Program-made: the position numbers and the translations under genes | Shown: positions 31,758-41,033 of the stretch, piece by piece | Layout of the letters: each line of letters opens with the position of its first letter | Position numbering within the stretch: the stretch's first letter is position 1 | NCBI RefSeq assembly: GCF_014698995.1 | Contig: NZ_JACWZZ010000004.1 | Coordinates: 534,980 to 598,979, forward strand | Source: Hymenobacter duratus | Lineage (GTDB): Bacteria; Bacteroidota; Bacteroidia; Cytophagales; Hymenobacteraceae | Length of the DNA: 64,000 bases | Reading direction: 5' to 3' | The notes under the pieces: model-generated | The model's input: the letters and a program-made list of their open reading frames with translations, nothing else | Told to the model about the DNA's origin: nothing | The model's database searches: none

Positions 31758-34247
31758 ATGGTCAAAAATCTAGTCATCGTCGAATCCCCCGCGAAAGCCA
31801 AAACCATCGAAGGCTATCTGGGGAAGGACTTCGTCGTTAAGTCATCCTTCGGCCACGTCCGTGACCTGCCCAAGGATAATAACGCCATCGACATTGCCAA
31901 TGGCTTCAAGCCGACGTATGTGGTGTCGGCGGATAAGCGCGAAATCATCAACCAGCTCAAGAAACTGGCGAAGGAAGCCGAAACGGTGTGGCTGGCGAGT
32001 GACGATGACCGGGAGGGAGAAGCCATTTCCTGGCATCTGGCCGAAACGCTTAACCTGACCGGTGGCGGCAAGACGCGCCGCATCGTGTTTCGCGAAATCA
32101 CGAAGAATGCCATCCTGGCGGCCATTGAAAACCCGCGGGAAATTGACCTGAACTTGGTGAATGCCCAGCAGGCCCGCCGCGTGCTCGACCGGCTGGTGGG
32201 CTTTGAGTTGAGCCCGGTGCTGTGGAAGAAAGTAAAGACCGGGCTTTCGGCAGGCCGCGTGCAGTCGGTGGCTGTGCGCCTGGTAGTAGAGCGGGAGCGG
32301 GAAATCAACCAGTTCAAAGTATCGTCGGCATACCGTGTGACGGCACGCTTCGATGCCGGCAAAGGGGCCGTGCTGGAGGCCGACCTGCCGACGCGCTACA
32401 AGACCCGTGAAGAGGCGGAGGCGTTCCTGGCCCGCTGCGTGGGTGCCGACTACCGCATTGAAAACCTGGAGAAAAAGCCGGGCAAGCGCAGTCCCGCGCC
32501 ACCCTTCACTACCTCTACCCTACAGCAAGAGGCCTCACGCAAGCTGGGCTTCTCGGTAGCGCAGACCATGAGCGTGGCCCAGAAGCTGTATGAAGCCGGC
32601 AAAATCTCCTACATGCGTACCGACTCGGTGAACCTCTCGCAGGATGCACTGACGGCCGCTCAGGAAGAAATCAGCCGCGCTTACGGCCCTGAATACGCCC
32701 AGACCCGGATTTACAAAACCAAATCGGCGTCGGCGCAGGAAGCCCACGAAGCCATTCGGCCTACTGATTTTGCGCTGGTAAAAGCCGGCTCCGACTCGCA
32801 GGAGCAGCGCCTCTACGACCTGATCCGGAAGCGGGCTATGGCCTCGCAAATGGCGGACGCCCAGATTGAGCGCACGGTAGCCACCATTGGCATCAGCACC
32901 CAGCCCGGCACCATGCTCACGGCTACCGGGGAGGTTATCACGTTTGAGGGTTTTCTGAAAGCGTATGCCGAGAGCAAGGACGAAGAAACCCAGGACGATG
33001 AGGCCAGCCAGGAATCGTCGTTCTCCCGCGGGCTGCCGCCACTCACGGTGGGCCAGCAGTTGCCGCTACAGCTGTTGCGGGCCGTGGAGCGCTATGCTGC
33101 CCCAGCCGCACGCTACACGGAAGCTTCGCTGGTGAAGAAGCTGGAGGAAATGGGCATCGGCCGGCCTTCCACGTACGCCCCCACCATCAGCACTATCCAG
33201 AAGCGGGGTTATGTTGAGAAAGATACCCGTGAAGGCAAGGAGCGAAAATTCCATGTCCTGACGCTGGACGGCAGCGAAGTAAAAACCGAGGTAAAAACGG
33301 AAACCTACGGCGCCGACAAAGCCAAGCTGTTCCCGACGGATACGGCCATGGTAGTCAACGACTTTCTGGTGGAGCACTTCCCGGTGATTGTGGACTACCA
33401 GTTCACGGCGAAAGTGGAAGGCGAGTTTGACCGGATTGCCGATGGGGAGGAGCTGTGGACCGACATGCTGGCCGGCTTCTATGGCACCTTCCACGAAACG
33501 GTGGAGCGCGGCAAGGACATTGAGCGTAATACGCTCGGCAGCAACCGGGAAATTGGTGTTCATCCGGAAACCGGGCAGAAGCTGACGGCCCGGCTCGGCC
33601 GTTTCGGGCCGTATGTGCAGATTGAGCCCAAGGAAGGCGCGCCTGAGGATGAGAAGGCCGTGTACGCAAGCTTGCGCAAGGGCCAGTTTATCGAGAATAT
33701 CACGCTGGAAGAGGCACTGGAGCTGTTTAAGCTGCCGCGCATCGTGGGCGAGTTTGAGGATAAGTCGATGACGGCAGCACTGGGCCGGTTTGGCCCTTAC
33801 ATCCGCCACGACAGCAAGTTTTACTCGCTTACCAAGGAGCAGGACCCGCATACTATTACGGCGCAGGAAGGAATCGACCTGATTGAGGCCAAGCGCAAGA
33901 CGGATGCAGAGCGGCTTATTAAGGCGTTTCCTGACCGGGAGGATGTGCAGGTGCTGAACGGGCGGTTTGGCCCCTACATCGTGGTGGGCAAGAAAAACGT
34001 GAAGATTCCGAAAGGTGAAGAGCCCGCCGACCTCACACTCGAGCGTTGCCTGGAACTGGCCGACGCTACTCCGGACAAGCCGGCCAAAGGAGGCCGTTTT
34101 GCCAAGAAAGCGCCGGCGGCTGACCCTAAAGATGCCGCCGACAAGCCCGCTAAGAAAGCTGCTGCTAAAAAGCCGGCTGCCAAGAAGCCAGCCGCTAAAA
34201 AAGCCGCTGGCACTACCGCGAAGAAAGCTACTGCCAAATCGAAGTAG
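31758..34247 (+). CDS. topA: DNA topoisomerase I
   Basis: TopA (829 residues) is the type IA enzyme that relaxes negative supercoils. It has the Toprim domain (NLVIVESPAKAKTIEGYLG, then WLASDDDREGEAISWHL), the active-site region ISYMRTDSVNLS with the catalytic Tyr, and FTTSTLQQEASRKLGFS. The C-terminal part has three TopA repeats of the form GRFGPY (around residues 615, 680 and 740) but no four-cysteine zinc fingers. The last ~40 residues are a Lys/Ala/Pro-rich tail (AAKKPAAKKPAAKKA). The start at 31758 is the methionine before VKNLVIVES; the longer open frame upstream has no family similarity. Confidence 0.96.
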   Translation: MVKNLVIVESPAKAKTIEGYLGKDFVVKSSFGHVRDLPKDNNAIDIANGFKPTYVVSADKREIINQLKKLAKEAETVWLASDDDREGEAISWHLAETLNLTGGGKTRRIVFREITKNAILAAIENPREIDLNLVNAQQARRVLDRLVGFELSPVLWKKVKTGLSAGRVQSVAVRLVVEREREINQFKVSSAYRVTARFDAGKGAVLEADLPTRYKTREEAEAFLARCVGADYRIENLEKKPGKRSPAPPFTTSTLQQEASRKLGFSVAQTMSVAQKLYEAGKISYMRTDSVNLSQDALTAAQEEISRAYGPEYAQTRIYKTKSASAQEAHEAIRPTDFALVKAGSDSQEQRLYDLIRKRAMASQMADAQIERTVATIGISTQPGTMLTATGEVITFEGFLKAYAESKDEETQDDEASQESSFSRGLPPLTVGQQLPLQLLRAVERYAAPAARYTEASLVKKLEEMGIGRPSTYAPTISTIQKRGYVEKDTREGKERKFHVLTLDGSEVKTEVKTETYGADKAKLFPTDTAMVVNDFLVEHFPVIVDYQFTAKVEGEFDRIADGEELWTDMLAGFYGTFHETVERGKDIERNTLGSNREIGVHPETGQKLTARLGRFGPYVQIEPKEGAPEDEKAVYASLRKGQFIENITLEEALELFKLPRIVGEFEDKSMTAALGRFGPYIRHDSKFYSLTKEQDPHTITAQEGIDLIEAKRKTDAERLIKAFPDREDVQVLNGRFGPYIVVGKKNVKIPKGEEPADLTLERCLELADATPDKPAKGGRFAKKAPAADPKDAADKPAKKAAAKKPAAKKPAAKKAAGTTAKKATAKSK

Positions 34248-34261
34248 CGTGTTTTTTCACC

Positions 34262-34306
34262 CCATCAAAAAGGCCTGCCGGTAATTCCGGCGGGCCTTTT
34301 TGATGG
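34262..34306 (+). terminator. Intrinsic terminator after topA
   Basis: 20-bp arms 34262-34281 and 34287-34306 with one wobble pair and a five-base loop. The GC-rich top and CTTTTTG run fit a strong terminator. Confidence 0.9.
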
Positions 34307-34441
34307 CGTTTATTCACGGATTTGCTGCATAGCAGAAATTTCTTTCTTGCTTCAACCTAGCAGCACGCAAGAATATAGCAGAAGGTCGTTATAGAAGCCC
34401 TGCCGGTTGCGGCATTTGTGTTATCAGAGGCTTCCTGCTCT

Positions 34442-35356
34442 ATGTCATTCCGTATTCTGCTCCCCGTGTTTGCGTCCGTAGTATTGGCTTGTGGCCAAAC
34501 GGAGTCATCCCCCGCCGATTCAGTTTTAGCGCCGCCCGCTACTTCTCCCCCTGACGCAGCTCCTCCTACAGACGTGGCTAAAGGGTATTCCTGGCTGGCT
34601 CCTGGGACATACAATCCGAAACAAAACCTGGCTTCCCGGTTTGCGCCCCCACGTGGTTGTGCGCGCGTAGCAGTAACCCCCGGCTCATTTGGCCAGTGGT
34701 TGCGGTACCTGCCACTGCTGCCGTCCGGTACGCCTGTAAAGCTTTTCAATGGCCAGCTGAAAGACCCGCAAAACGTACATGCGGCCGTGCTCAATATTGA
34801 TGTAGGAAGCCGGGATTTGCAGCAGTGTGCCGATGCCGTAATCCGGCTGCGGGGAGAATATCTGTTTGCGCAGGATCCGGCGCAGGTACACTTTCATCTG
34901 ACCAGCGGCCACGACATTGCCTTTGCCGATTGGTACGGTGGCAAAGGGTTTCGGGTGAGTGGGGATGAGGTGCTACCCGCTCCCCGGCCGGCGGAGCGCC
35001 CAACGCACACGGTGTTCCGCCGTTACCTCGACCAGATTTTTACGTATGCCGGCACCCTTTCCCTCAGCCGGGAGCTGAACCCTGTGCCCTTAGCAGATGT
35101 GCAACCCGGCGACGTATTGATTCGCGGTGGCTCGCCGGGCCACGCCGTGCTGGTGCTGGATGTAGCCGAGCAGCTGGGCACCGGGCGCCGCTACGTGCTC
35201 CTGGCCCAAAGCTACATGCCAGCCCAGCAGATGCATGTGCTCCGCAATGTCTGGGGCGACGCGACCTTAGGGGCGTGGTTTGCCGTAAATCCGCAGGAAG
35301 CCCGCTTCAGCACGCCGGAGTGGACTTTTGCACGGGAAGAGCTGAAGCGGTTCTGA
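34442..35356 (+). CDS. DUF4846 family lipoprotein
   Basis: This 304-residue lipoprotein matches the DUF4846 family, known from Bacteroidota and without an assigned reaction. The signal peptide ends in a lipobox (ASVVLAC, acylated Cys at residue 17), followed by a Pro/Ala/Asp-rich linker (about 18-45). The body contains FGQWLRYLPLLPSGTPVKLFNG, CADAVIRLRGEYLF, DIAFADWYGGKGFRV, LADVQPGDVLIRGGSPGHAVLVLDV and the QSYMPAQQMHVLRN end region. The GDV...GHAVLVLD segment recalls NlpC/P60-like or transglutaminase-like folds, but a catalytic Cys is not evident. The start at 34442 is the methionine directly before the signal peptide. Confidence 0.82.
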   Translation: MSFRILLPVFASVVLACGQTESSPADSVLAPPATSPPDAAPPTDVAKGYSWLAPGTYNPKQNLASRFAPPRGCARVAVTPGSFGQWLRYLPLLPSGTPVKLFNGQLKDPQNVHAAVLNIDVGSRDLQQCADAVIRLRGEYLFAQDPAQVHFHLTSGHDIAFADWYGGKGFRVSGDEVLPAPRPAERPTHTVFRRYLDQIFTYAGTLSLSRELNPVPLADVQPGDVLIRGGSPGHAVLVLDVAEQLGTGRRYVLLAQSYMPAQQMHVLRNVWGDATLGAWFAVNPQEARFSTPEWTFAREELKRF

Positions 35357-35432
35357 AGCTCGGCTTTTGCTGAGACCTTACTTACTTGTAAGAAGTAAAC
35401 GGCGCATTTCTTAACCCAACCGACTGCAGCAT

Positions 35433-36125
35433 ATGAAGAAGAAACTTGTGGCGCTTACCGGAGCGGGCATCAGCGCCGAAAGCGGGCTGGCCACCTTTCG
35501 GGGTGCTGACGGCCTATGGGAAGGCCACCGGATTGAGGAAGTAGCTACTCCCGAGGGCTGGGCCGCCAACCCCGAGTTGGTACTCGAATTCTACAACCAG
35601 CGGCGCGCAGCAGCCCGGGCGGCTCAGCCTAACGCCGGACATCTTGCGCTGGCAGCCCTGGAGCAGGAGTTCGACGTCGTCGTCGTGACGCAGAACGTTG
35701 ATGATTTGCACGAGCGGGCAGGTTCCAGCCGTGTTCTACATCTGCACGGTAAGCTGTTTGAATCCCGGAGCTCCTATTTCGACCAGTTGGTGTATCCGAT
35801 GAGTTCCGACCGAATTGAGTTGGGCGACCTGTGCGAGCAGGGCCACCAACTGCGGCCTAACATTGTGTGGTTTGGCGAAGCAGTACCGATGATGGAGCAA
35901 GCCATGGAAGAAGCTGCCAAAGCAGACGTTTTTCTGGTAATCGGCACGTCGCTGCAGGTATATCCAGCGGCAGGGCTGGTGAGCTACGTACCCAGCAACT
36001 GTCCCATCTACATCATTGACCCGCAACAGCCTCCCGTCTCGGCCCGGCGGAATCTGCATTTCGTGCTGGAACCAGCCAGCACTGGTGTGCCCCGCGTAGC
36101 CGCCGAGCTTATACGCAACGCCTGA
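35433..36125 (+). CDS. cobB: NAD-dependent protein deacylase, class III sirtuin
   Basis: This 230-residue SIR2 enzyme removes acyl groups from lysines using NAD+. Motifs present are GAGISAESGLATFRGADGLW, TQNVDDLHERAG with the HLHGKL catalytic His, IVWFGEAVP and VIGTSLQVYPAAG. The class III determinant Tyr54-x-x-Arg57 (FYNQRR) is intact, which predicts activity on succinyl or malonyl lysine. The zinc ribbon is degraded: the first Cys-x2-Cys pair is absent (FESRSSYFDQ), and only one Cys of the second remains (GDLCEQGHQLRP). That loss is seen in other Bacteroidota sirtuins. The gene stands alone between the DUF4846 lipoprotein and the large envelope phosphoesterase. Confidence 0.93.
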   Translation: MKKKLVALTGAGISAESGLATFRGADGLWEGHRIEEVATPEGWAANPELVLEFYNQRRAAARAAQPNAGHLALAALEQEFDVVVVTQNVDDLHERAGSSRVLHLHGKLFESRSSYFDQLVYPMSSDRIELGDLCEQGHQLRPNIVWFGEAVPMMEQAMEEAAKADVFLVIGTSLQVYPAAGLVSYVPSNCPIYIIDPQQPPVSARRNLHFVLEPASTGVPRVAAELIRNA

Positions 36126-36406
36126 GCCGTTCCTGCATATTCTGGTTGCTGCTTTTTTAGCTTCCAGCCCATTCCAGTACCTTCTACCAGATTCAGGAGT
36201 TCCGGAGCAAATGGGCTGTAACAGGTACCTGAAAGTGAAGCACTCTGAGCAGGCCTGCCCTGCTTGGTTGCAGTGGCTATTTGCAGGGTGCTAACTGACC
36301 GAACCACCTCTGCTTCCACGCGACGAAAAGCTGGAAAGTGTAAAATTAAATTTAGGTTAAATCGTCTTTTCTGATTCTGCGTATGTGGGTGTCTAGCACT
36401 CCTCCT

Positions 36407-39400
36407 ATGCACTTACTCTACCGTCGTTTGTTGCTGGCCTCCCTGGGTCTGGCAATGGCGCAGTCTGCGCTTGCGCAATCCACTTCGGGCCCGGCTCATA
36501 CCGTTTATCTACTCGGAAACACGGCCACTGCGGCCCTGCCTACCGCTCGTCTGCAGACGTTGCGCCGCACGCTGGAGCAGCAGTCTGGCCCATTTACCGT
36601 AGTTCACCTCGGCGACATTGTCGGGCATGATGGGCTCGGAACGAAGCAGGATTCCAGCCGCGCCGACGAAACCACTCGTGCCGATGCGCTGATTGCGCTG
36701 CTGCAGGGCCTCCCGAATGGCAAAATGTATTTTGTACCCGGCGACCGGGACTGGGCCAATTCCGGGCCTGATGGTCTGAAGCGCGTGCGCCGCCTGGAGG
36801 AGTATATCGAAAAACGCTTGCCAGGGCAGAATGCCTTTGCTCCAACCGGTGGCTGCCCTGGCCCTGAGGTGATTGACGTAGCCCCGACGGTCCGCCTTGT
36901 CGCGCTTAACTCACCATGGTTCACGCACCCCTACGACCGGCCCGAAGCGCCCGATACCGACTGTAAAACACTTACACAACAGGAATTCCGGGAGCAGCTG
37001 CAGGATATCCTGGATGACACAAAAGGCCGCAATGTGCTCCTGGTAGGGCACCAGCCCGTTATCAGCAACGGGGTATATGGTGGCAAGCAGCCACTGAGCC
37101 GCCATTTGTTGCCGCCGGTAGTTGGCTCCGTGTATGCCGCTTACCGCCAGAACGTAGGCACTCCGCGCGACTTGGCTAATCCCGCCTATCAGGGGTTTCG
37201 GAAGGAGTTGCTGGGCACCCTGAAAGACCACCCCGGAGCGGTGTATGCCGCTTCCCACGACTACAGCCTGCAGCTTACGCGCTTTGAAGACAATTACCAC
37301 CTCATATCCGGGTCTTTTGCCGAAAAGCAGCACGTAGGAGCTGCAGGAACTTCGCAGTACAGCAAATCCGAAGAAGGATTTTCTAAGCTCGAATACTACA
37401 CTGATGGCACCGTAAAGGCATATTTCTATGCTTTTGATGCGGCAGGCACAACTACCAAAGAAGCGTACAACGCCGTGCTATTTCAGTCGGCGTGCCAGGA
37501 GCCACGCCTACCCAATGTGCCGGTAAACAGCTTCATTCCCGAGTGCCCAACAGCACCCAAAGGCGTGGCTGAACTCAAGCCGGATGCGCCGTTTCAGCCT
37601 ACGCAAACCTTGGCCGCTGGCAAGCAGTATGCAGGGTCCGGCTCCGCTAAGTTTTTTCTGGGCGAAGGGTACCGCACTTCCTGGACCCAACCCGTGCAGG
37701 TTCGTACGCTGAATTTGGCGACCGAAAAAGGCGGCCTGCGTGTGTTCGGGCGGGGTGGCGGCCGCCAGACTACGTCGCTCAAGCTGATTGCGGCCGATTC
37801 GTCGGAATACGTTTTTCGATCCGTAGACAAGGACGTAACCAAGATTCTGCCGCCGGAACTGCGCAACTCCGTGGCCGCCGATGTACTGCGAGACATCACG
37901 CCCACCGCCCACCCCTATTCGGCGCTGGTCATCAGCTCCATGCTCGACAAGACCGATATTCTGCATGCTCGCCCGCGCCTGTTCGTGCTACCCGACAACA
38001 ACACGCTGGGCGCGTACCGGCAGGAATATGCAGGGCTGCTGGGCACCCTGGAAGACCGTCCCGGCGACCCTAAGCCCAATCTACCCGGTTTTGGGGGTGC
38101 CGATGACGTGCGCCGGTCGTTCAGCTTCTTCCGCCAGCTCTACAAAGACCACGACAACCGTATTGATGCAGAAGCTTTCGGGCGCGCCCGGGCCTTTGAT
38201 ATGCTGGTGGCTGACTTCGGCAAGCACGAGGACAACTGGAAATGGGCGGGTTACAAGCAAGGGAAAAACACCGTTTATAAGCCCATCCCGCGTGACCGGG
38301 ACCAGTCGTTTACGCTTTGGAACGGTCTGCTGACTTATCTGGCGAACCGCGAATGGGCTATACCCAGCATCGAAGATTTTCAGACTGAATTTCACGATCT
38401 GAAAAGCCTCAACTGGCCTGCCAAAGACCTTGACCGGTTCCTATTACAAAGCCTGACACGGGAAAACTGGCAGGAAATCGGCAACTACATGCAGAGCCGC
38501 ATTACACCCGCTGCCATCGACGAAGCAACGGCTCAATTGCCCGCCGAAATAACGCCACTGTCCGGCAACGACCTCAACCGCAAGCTCAAAGCTCGGATTC
38601 AGGAGCTACCCAGAGCGCTGGATGACTACTATCTACTGCTGGCCCAGCGCGTAGATGTGGTCGGCTCCAACAAGGCCGAAGTATTCCAGGTAGACCGCCA
38701 AGCCGACGGCACTGTGCGGGTACGCATGTTTGACAAAGGCAAGGACGGTGATGCGCCGGAAGGCACCCCGCTGTTTGACCGCACGTTCAAGCCCAAGGAA
38801 ACCCAGGAAATCAGCCTCTACGGCCTCGATGGCAAGGACGTATTCACGGTAACCGGCACGGCCAAAAACAGCGTGCTGGTGCGCATCATAGGTGGCGACG
38901 GCAAGGATAAAATTACCGACAACTCGCGGGTGAGTGGTCTGCGCACCCTCACCAAAGTGTATGATGTGCCGGATACGGACCTCAAACTGAGTTCAGAGTC
39001 GGACAACCGGACCTCGCTCAACCCCGAGGTAAACCGCTACGACCAGGAGTCCTTCCAATACAATGGCTATACCCCGCGTGCTACTGTCATTTTCAATAGC
39101 AGCGACGGATTTGGCGTAGGTGCCGGAGTGGATTTTGTACGGCAGGGTTTCCGCAAGCCTGGCTACAAAAACCTGTACAGCTTTGATATACAGGGCACCG
39201 GCAACGGCAATTTTCAGGTAAGTCTGGCGTCGCGCCATCGGCATGCCATTGGCCTCTGGGATGTTGGAGCCCGCACCGAATACGGCAACTTCTTCCAGTT
39301 CTACAACTTCTTTGGTCTAGGCAACAACACCACCAAGAACGACGACCTGTACGACAATAATTTCTACAAAGCCCGCTACAAGGGGTACACCGCGGGGCTA

Positions 39401-40138
39401 TTTACGGAACGGGTGTTCTTTCAGCGCAGCCTGGTGCGGCTGGGGGGCGGTTACGAGCACTACACTTCCAACTATGCCAACGGCAGCTACCTGGGCCAGT
39501 TGCTGGGCAACGCGCCGCTGCCTGAAACCGGAGTGCCTAATGCCAGCTTCCAGCGCCTGGTGGGCTTGAATGCCCTGCTGGACCTGGACCTGCGCGACCG
39601 GCAGCGCTTTGCGCGGCGGGGGGTGCGGCTGCGCGCCCAGCACGACACCTATTTCCAGCTGAACCGCGACAAGAGCAACTTCGGGCTTTCGCAGGGTTTT
39701 GCCGAATACTATGGCACGGCCCGGCTGCTTTTTCCCGTAACGCTGGTGCTGAAGGGCGGCGGTGCCAAAACCTACGGGCCCGACGACGAAATTCCGTTCT
39801 ACAAATTCGCCTACCTGGGCCAGCGCGAGAACCTGCGCGGTTACGTCCGCAACCGCTTCACCGGCGACGCCAGCCTCTACATCAACTCGGAGCTGCGCCT
39901 GGCCCTGGGGCAGGTCAAGAACAACTTCCTGCCCTTCTCCTACGGGCTGTTTGGCTTCTTCGACCGAGGCCGTGTGTACTACAAAGGCAGCTCGCCGGGG
40001 GGCTGGCATGATGGCTATGGTGCCGGCTTCTACCTAGCCCCCGTCACCGATCAGCTAGCCTTGTCGGTTTCCTATCAGCTCTCGGACGAAGAAAGCGGCC
40101 TAATCCAGTTCGGCCTCGGTTTCCGGATTGATCAATAA
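36407..40138 (+). CDS. Outer-membrane metallophosphoesterase with barrel domain
   Basis: This 1243-residue envelope protein starts with a signal peptide (end near SALAQ, residue 24). Residues ~30-340 are a calcineurin-like metallophosphoesterase: VVHLGDIVGHDG, YFVPGDRDWA (GDRD in place of GNHD), LVGHQPVIS and ASHDYSLQ. Residues ~440-875 are of unclear fold but include a stretch at about 583-640 (ADFGKHEDNWKW, then PIPRDRDQSF) that resembles the catalytic core of CotH/HipA-like atypical kinases. Residues ~885-1243 are alternating aromatic/polar strands ending in QFGLGFRIDQ, typical of a BamA/surface-antigen barrel. The start is chosen at the methionine before HLLYRR. It overlaps the converging membrane-protein gene by 95 bp. 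Confidence 0.85.
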   Translation: MHLLYRRLLLASLGLAMAQSALAQSTSGPAHTVYLLGNTATAALPTARLQTLRRTLEQQSGPFTVVHLGDIVGHDGLGTKQDSSRADETTRADALIALLQGLPNGKMYFVPGDRDWANSGPDGLKRVRRLEEYIEKRLPGQNAFAPTGGCPGPEVIDVAPTVRLVALNSPWFTHPYDRPEAPDTDCKTLTQQEFREQLQDILDDTKGRNVLLVGHQPVISNGVYGGKQPLSRHLLPPVVGSVYAAYRQNVGTPRDLANPAYQGFRKELLGTLKDHPGAVYAASHDYSLQLTRFEDNYHLISGSFAEKQHVGAAGTSQYSKSEEGFSKLEYYTDGTVKAYFYAFDAAGTTTKEAYNAVLFQSACQEPRLPNVPVNSFIPECPTAPKGVAELKPDAPFQPTQTLAAGKQYAGSGSAKFFLGEGYRTSWTQPVQVRTLNLATEKGGLRVFGRGGGRQTTSLKLIAADSSEYVFRSVDKDVTKILPPELRNSVAADVLRDITPTAHPYSALVISSMLDKTDILHARPRLFVLPDNNTLGAYRQEYAGLLGTLEDRPGDPKPNLPGFGGADDVRRSFSFFRQLYKDHDNRIDAEAFGRARAFDMLVADFGKHEDNWKWAGYKQGKNTVYKPIPRDRDQSFTLWNGLLTYLANREWAIPSIEDFQTEFHDLKSLNWPAKDLDRFLLQSLTRENWQEIGNYMQSRITPAAIDEATAQLPAEITPLSGNDLNRKLKARIQELPRALDDYYLLLAQRVDVVGSNKAEVFQVDRQADGTVRVRMFDKGKDGDAPEGTPLFDRTFKPKETQEISLYGLDGKDVFTVTGTAKNSVLVRIIGGDGKDKITDNSRVSGLRTLTKVYDVPDTDLKLSSESDNRTSLNPEVNRYDQESFQYNGYTPRATVIFNSSDGFGVGAGVDFVRQGFRKPGYKNLYSFDIQGTGNGNFQVSLASRHRHAIGLWDVGARTEYGNFFQFYNFFGLGNNTTKNDDLYDNNFYKARYKGYTAGLFTERVFFQRSLVRLGGGYEHYTSNYANGSYLGQLLGNAPLPETGVPNASFQRLVGLNALLDLDLRDRQRFARRGVRLRAQHDTYFQLNRDKSNFGLSQGFAEYYGTARLLFPVTLVLKGGGAKTYGPDDEIPFYKFAYLGQRENLRGYVRNRFTGDASLYINSELRLALGQVKNNFLPFSYGLFGFFDRGRVYYKGSSPGGWHDGYGAGFYLAPVTDQLALSVSYQLSDEESGLIQFGLGFRIDQ

Positions 40139-40904
40139 ACCATTGCTCCAGATGCCATTGCCCTCCCCTGCTCTGGGGCGGGGCAGCGGTATGTACAACT
40201 GGCACGAGCAACTGCCGAAGCGCCGCTACGTGCGAGAACAGCACCAATGGCACAATGAAGGTAGGGAGCCAGACAAATGGCCAATGGAGCACTGCCACAT
40301 TCGGCTGCCCGAAGCTAAGCTGCTGCCAGGGTGTGGGCATGCTCAAAACGGCTAGCACCACTACGTTCAGCAGTAGCGCCAAAGCCCCCACATGCCATAT
40401 CAGCAGCAAACGCCGGCCCATCAGCTTCGTCCGGAACCAGTAAGCAGCCAGCGGCGCCGTGAGGCCGGCCGCAAGGTCCAGATTCCGGTCGGCGAAGGTC
40501 ATGAGTTCAGGAACCAAATGCCGAATTGCCAAGCCATAGAGGCATATTTCCACCGGAATGCGCACAATGCTCAGGCGCGTCAGGTCCACCAGATCAAAGG
40601 CGTTGAGCAGGCGTCGGCCGGAACTTGTGAACAGCAGTATCCCCAGTGCCAGCAAGGGTGGCCCAACCCCGAATAGCAGCAGGCGCGGCGGCCGGGCATA
40701 CAGGTTCATGTAGAAGCCCATATAGGACAAGCACCCCTGGAGCAGCAGCCACCAGAATACGAGAAGGGCCGGCGGCAGCAGCCACAACCCTGCCCGGTCA
40801 CACAGATGCAGCAATAGGCCAATGGCTACCAGCATCGTACTCAGGAACAGCACCACCAGCCATAGCGGAGCCGGGGCGTCTAGGAAGGTTAGGTCGGAGA
40901 GCAT
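40044..40904 (-). CDS. Polytopic membrane protein of unknown function
   Basis: I do not recognise this 286-residue protein. It has about seven hydrophobic segments (roughly residues 14-33, 38-60, 75-95, 110-130, 135-160, 165-190, 205-232) and a polar, Arg-rich tail of about 45 residues. It has the general look of a small integral membrane protein without obvious cofactor or transporter motifs. Its last 31 codons overlap the end of the outer-membrane phosphoesterase gene on the other strand. An AT-rich region lies upstream (40905-40970), which also faces the ppx promoter. Confidence 0.65.
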   Translation of the reverse strand: MLSDLTFLDAPAPLWLVVLFLSTMLVAIGLLLHLCDRAGLWLLPPALLVFWWLLLQGCLSYMGFYMNLYARPPRLLLFGVGPPLLALGILLFTSSGRRLLNAFDLVDLTRLSIVRIPVEICLYGLAIRHLVPELMTFADRNLDLAAGLTAPLAAYWFRTKLMGRRLLLIWHVGALALLLNVVVLAVLSMPTPWQQLSFGQPNVAVLHWPFVWLPTFIVPLVLFSHVAALRQLLVPVVHTAAPPQSRGGQWHLEQWFIDQSGNRGRTGLGRFLRPRADRKPTRLADR

Positions 40905-40996
40905 GTGTTGAGAATTGATTGAACATATATAATTTACTAGATATTAATTAGATATACTTAATTAATGGCCGTCGAAGGCGGTTTTTGCCAAACGGC

Positions 40997-41004
40997 TATC
41001 TTTG
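40997..41004 (+). promoter_or_regulatory. -7 box of the ppx gene
   Basis: TATCTTTG matches TAnnTTTG exactly, 30 bp before the ATG. The upstream 60 bp are strongly AT-rich (40919-40965), unusual in this window. No ideal -33 element is seen. Confidence 0.55.
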
Positions 41005-41033
41005 CTGCACTTTCTCTGTAAACCCTGCTGCCC

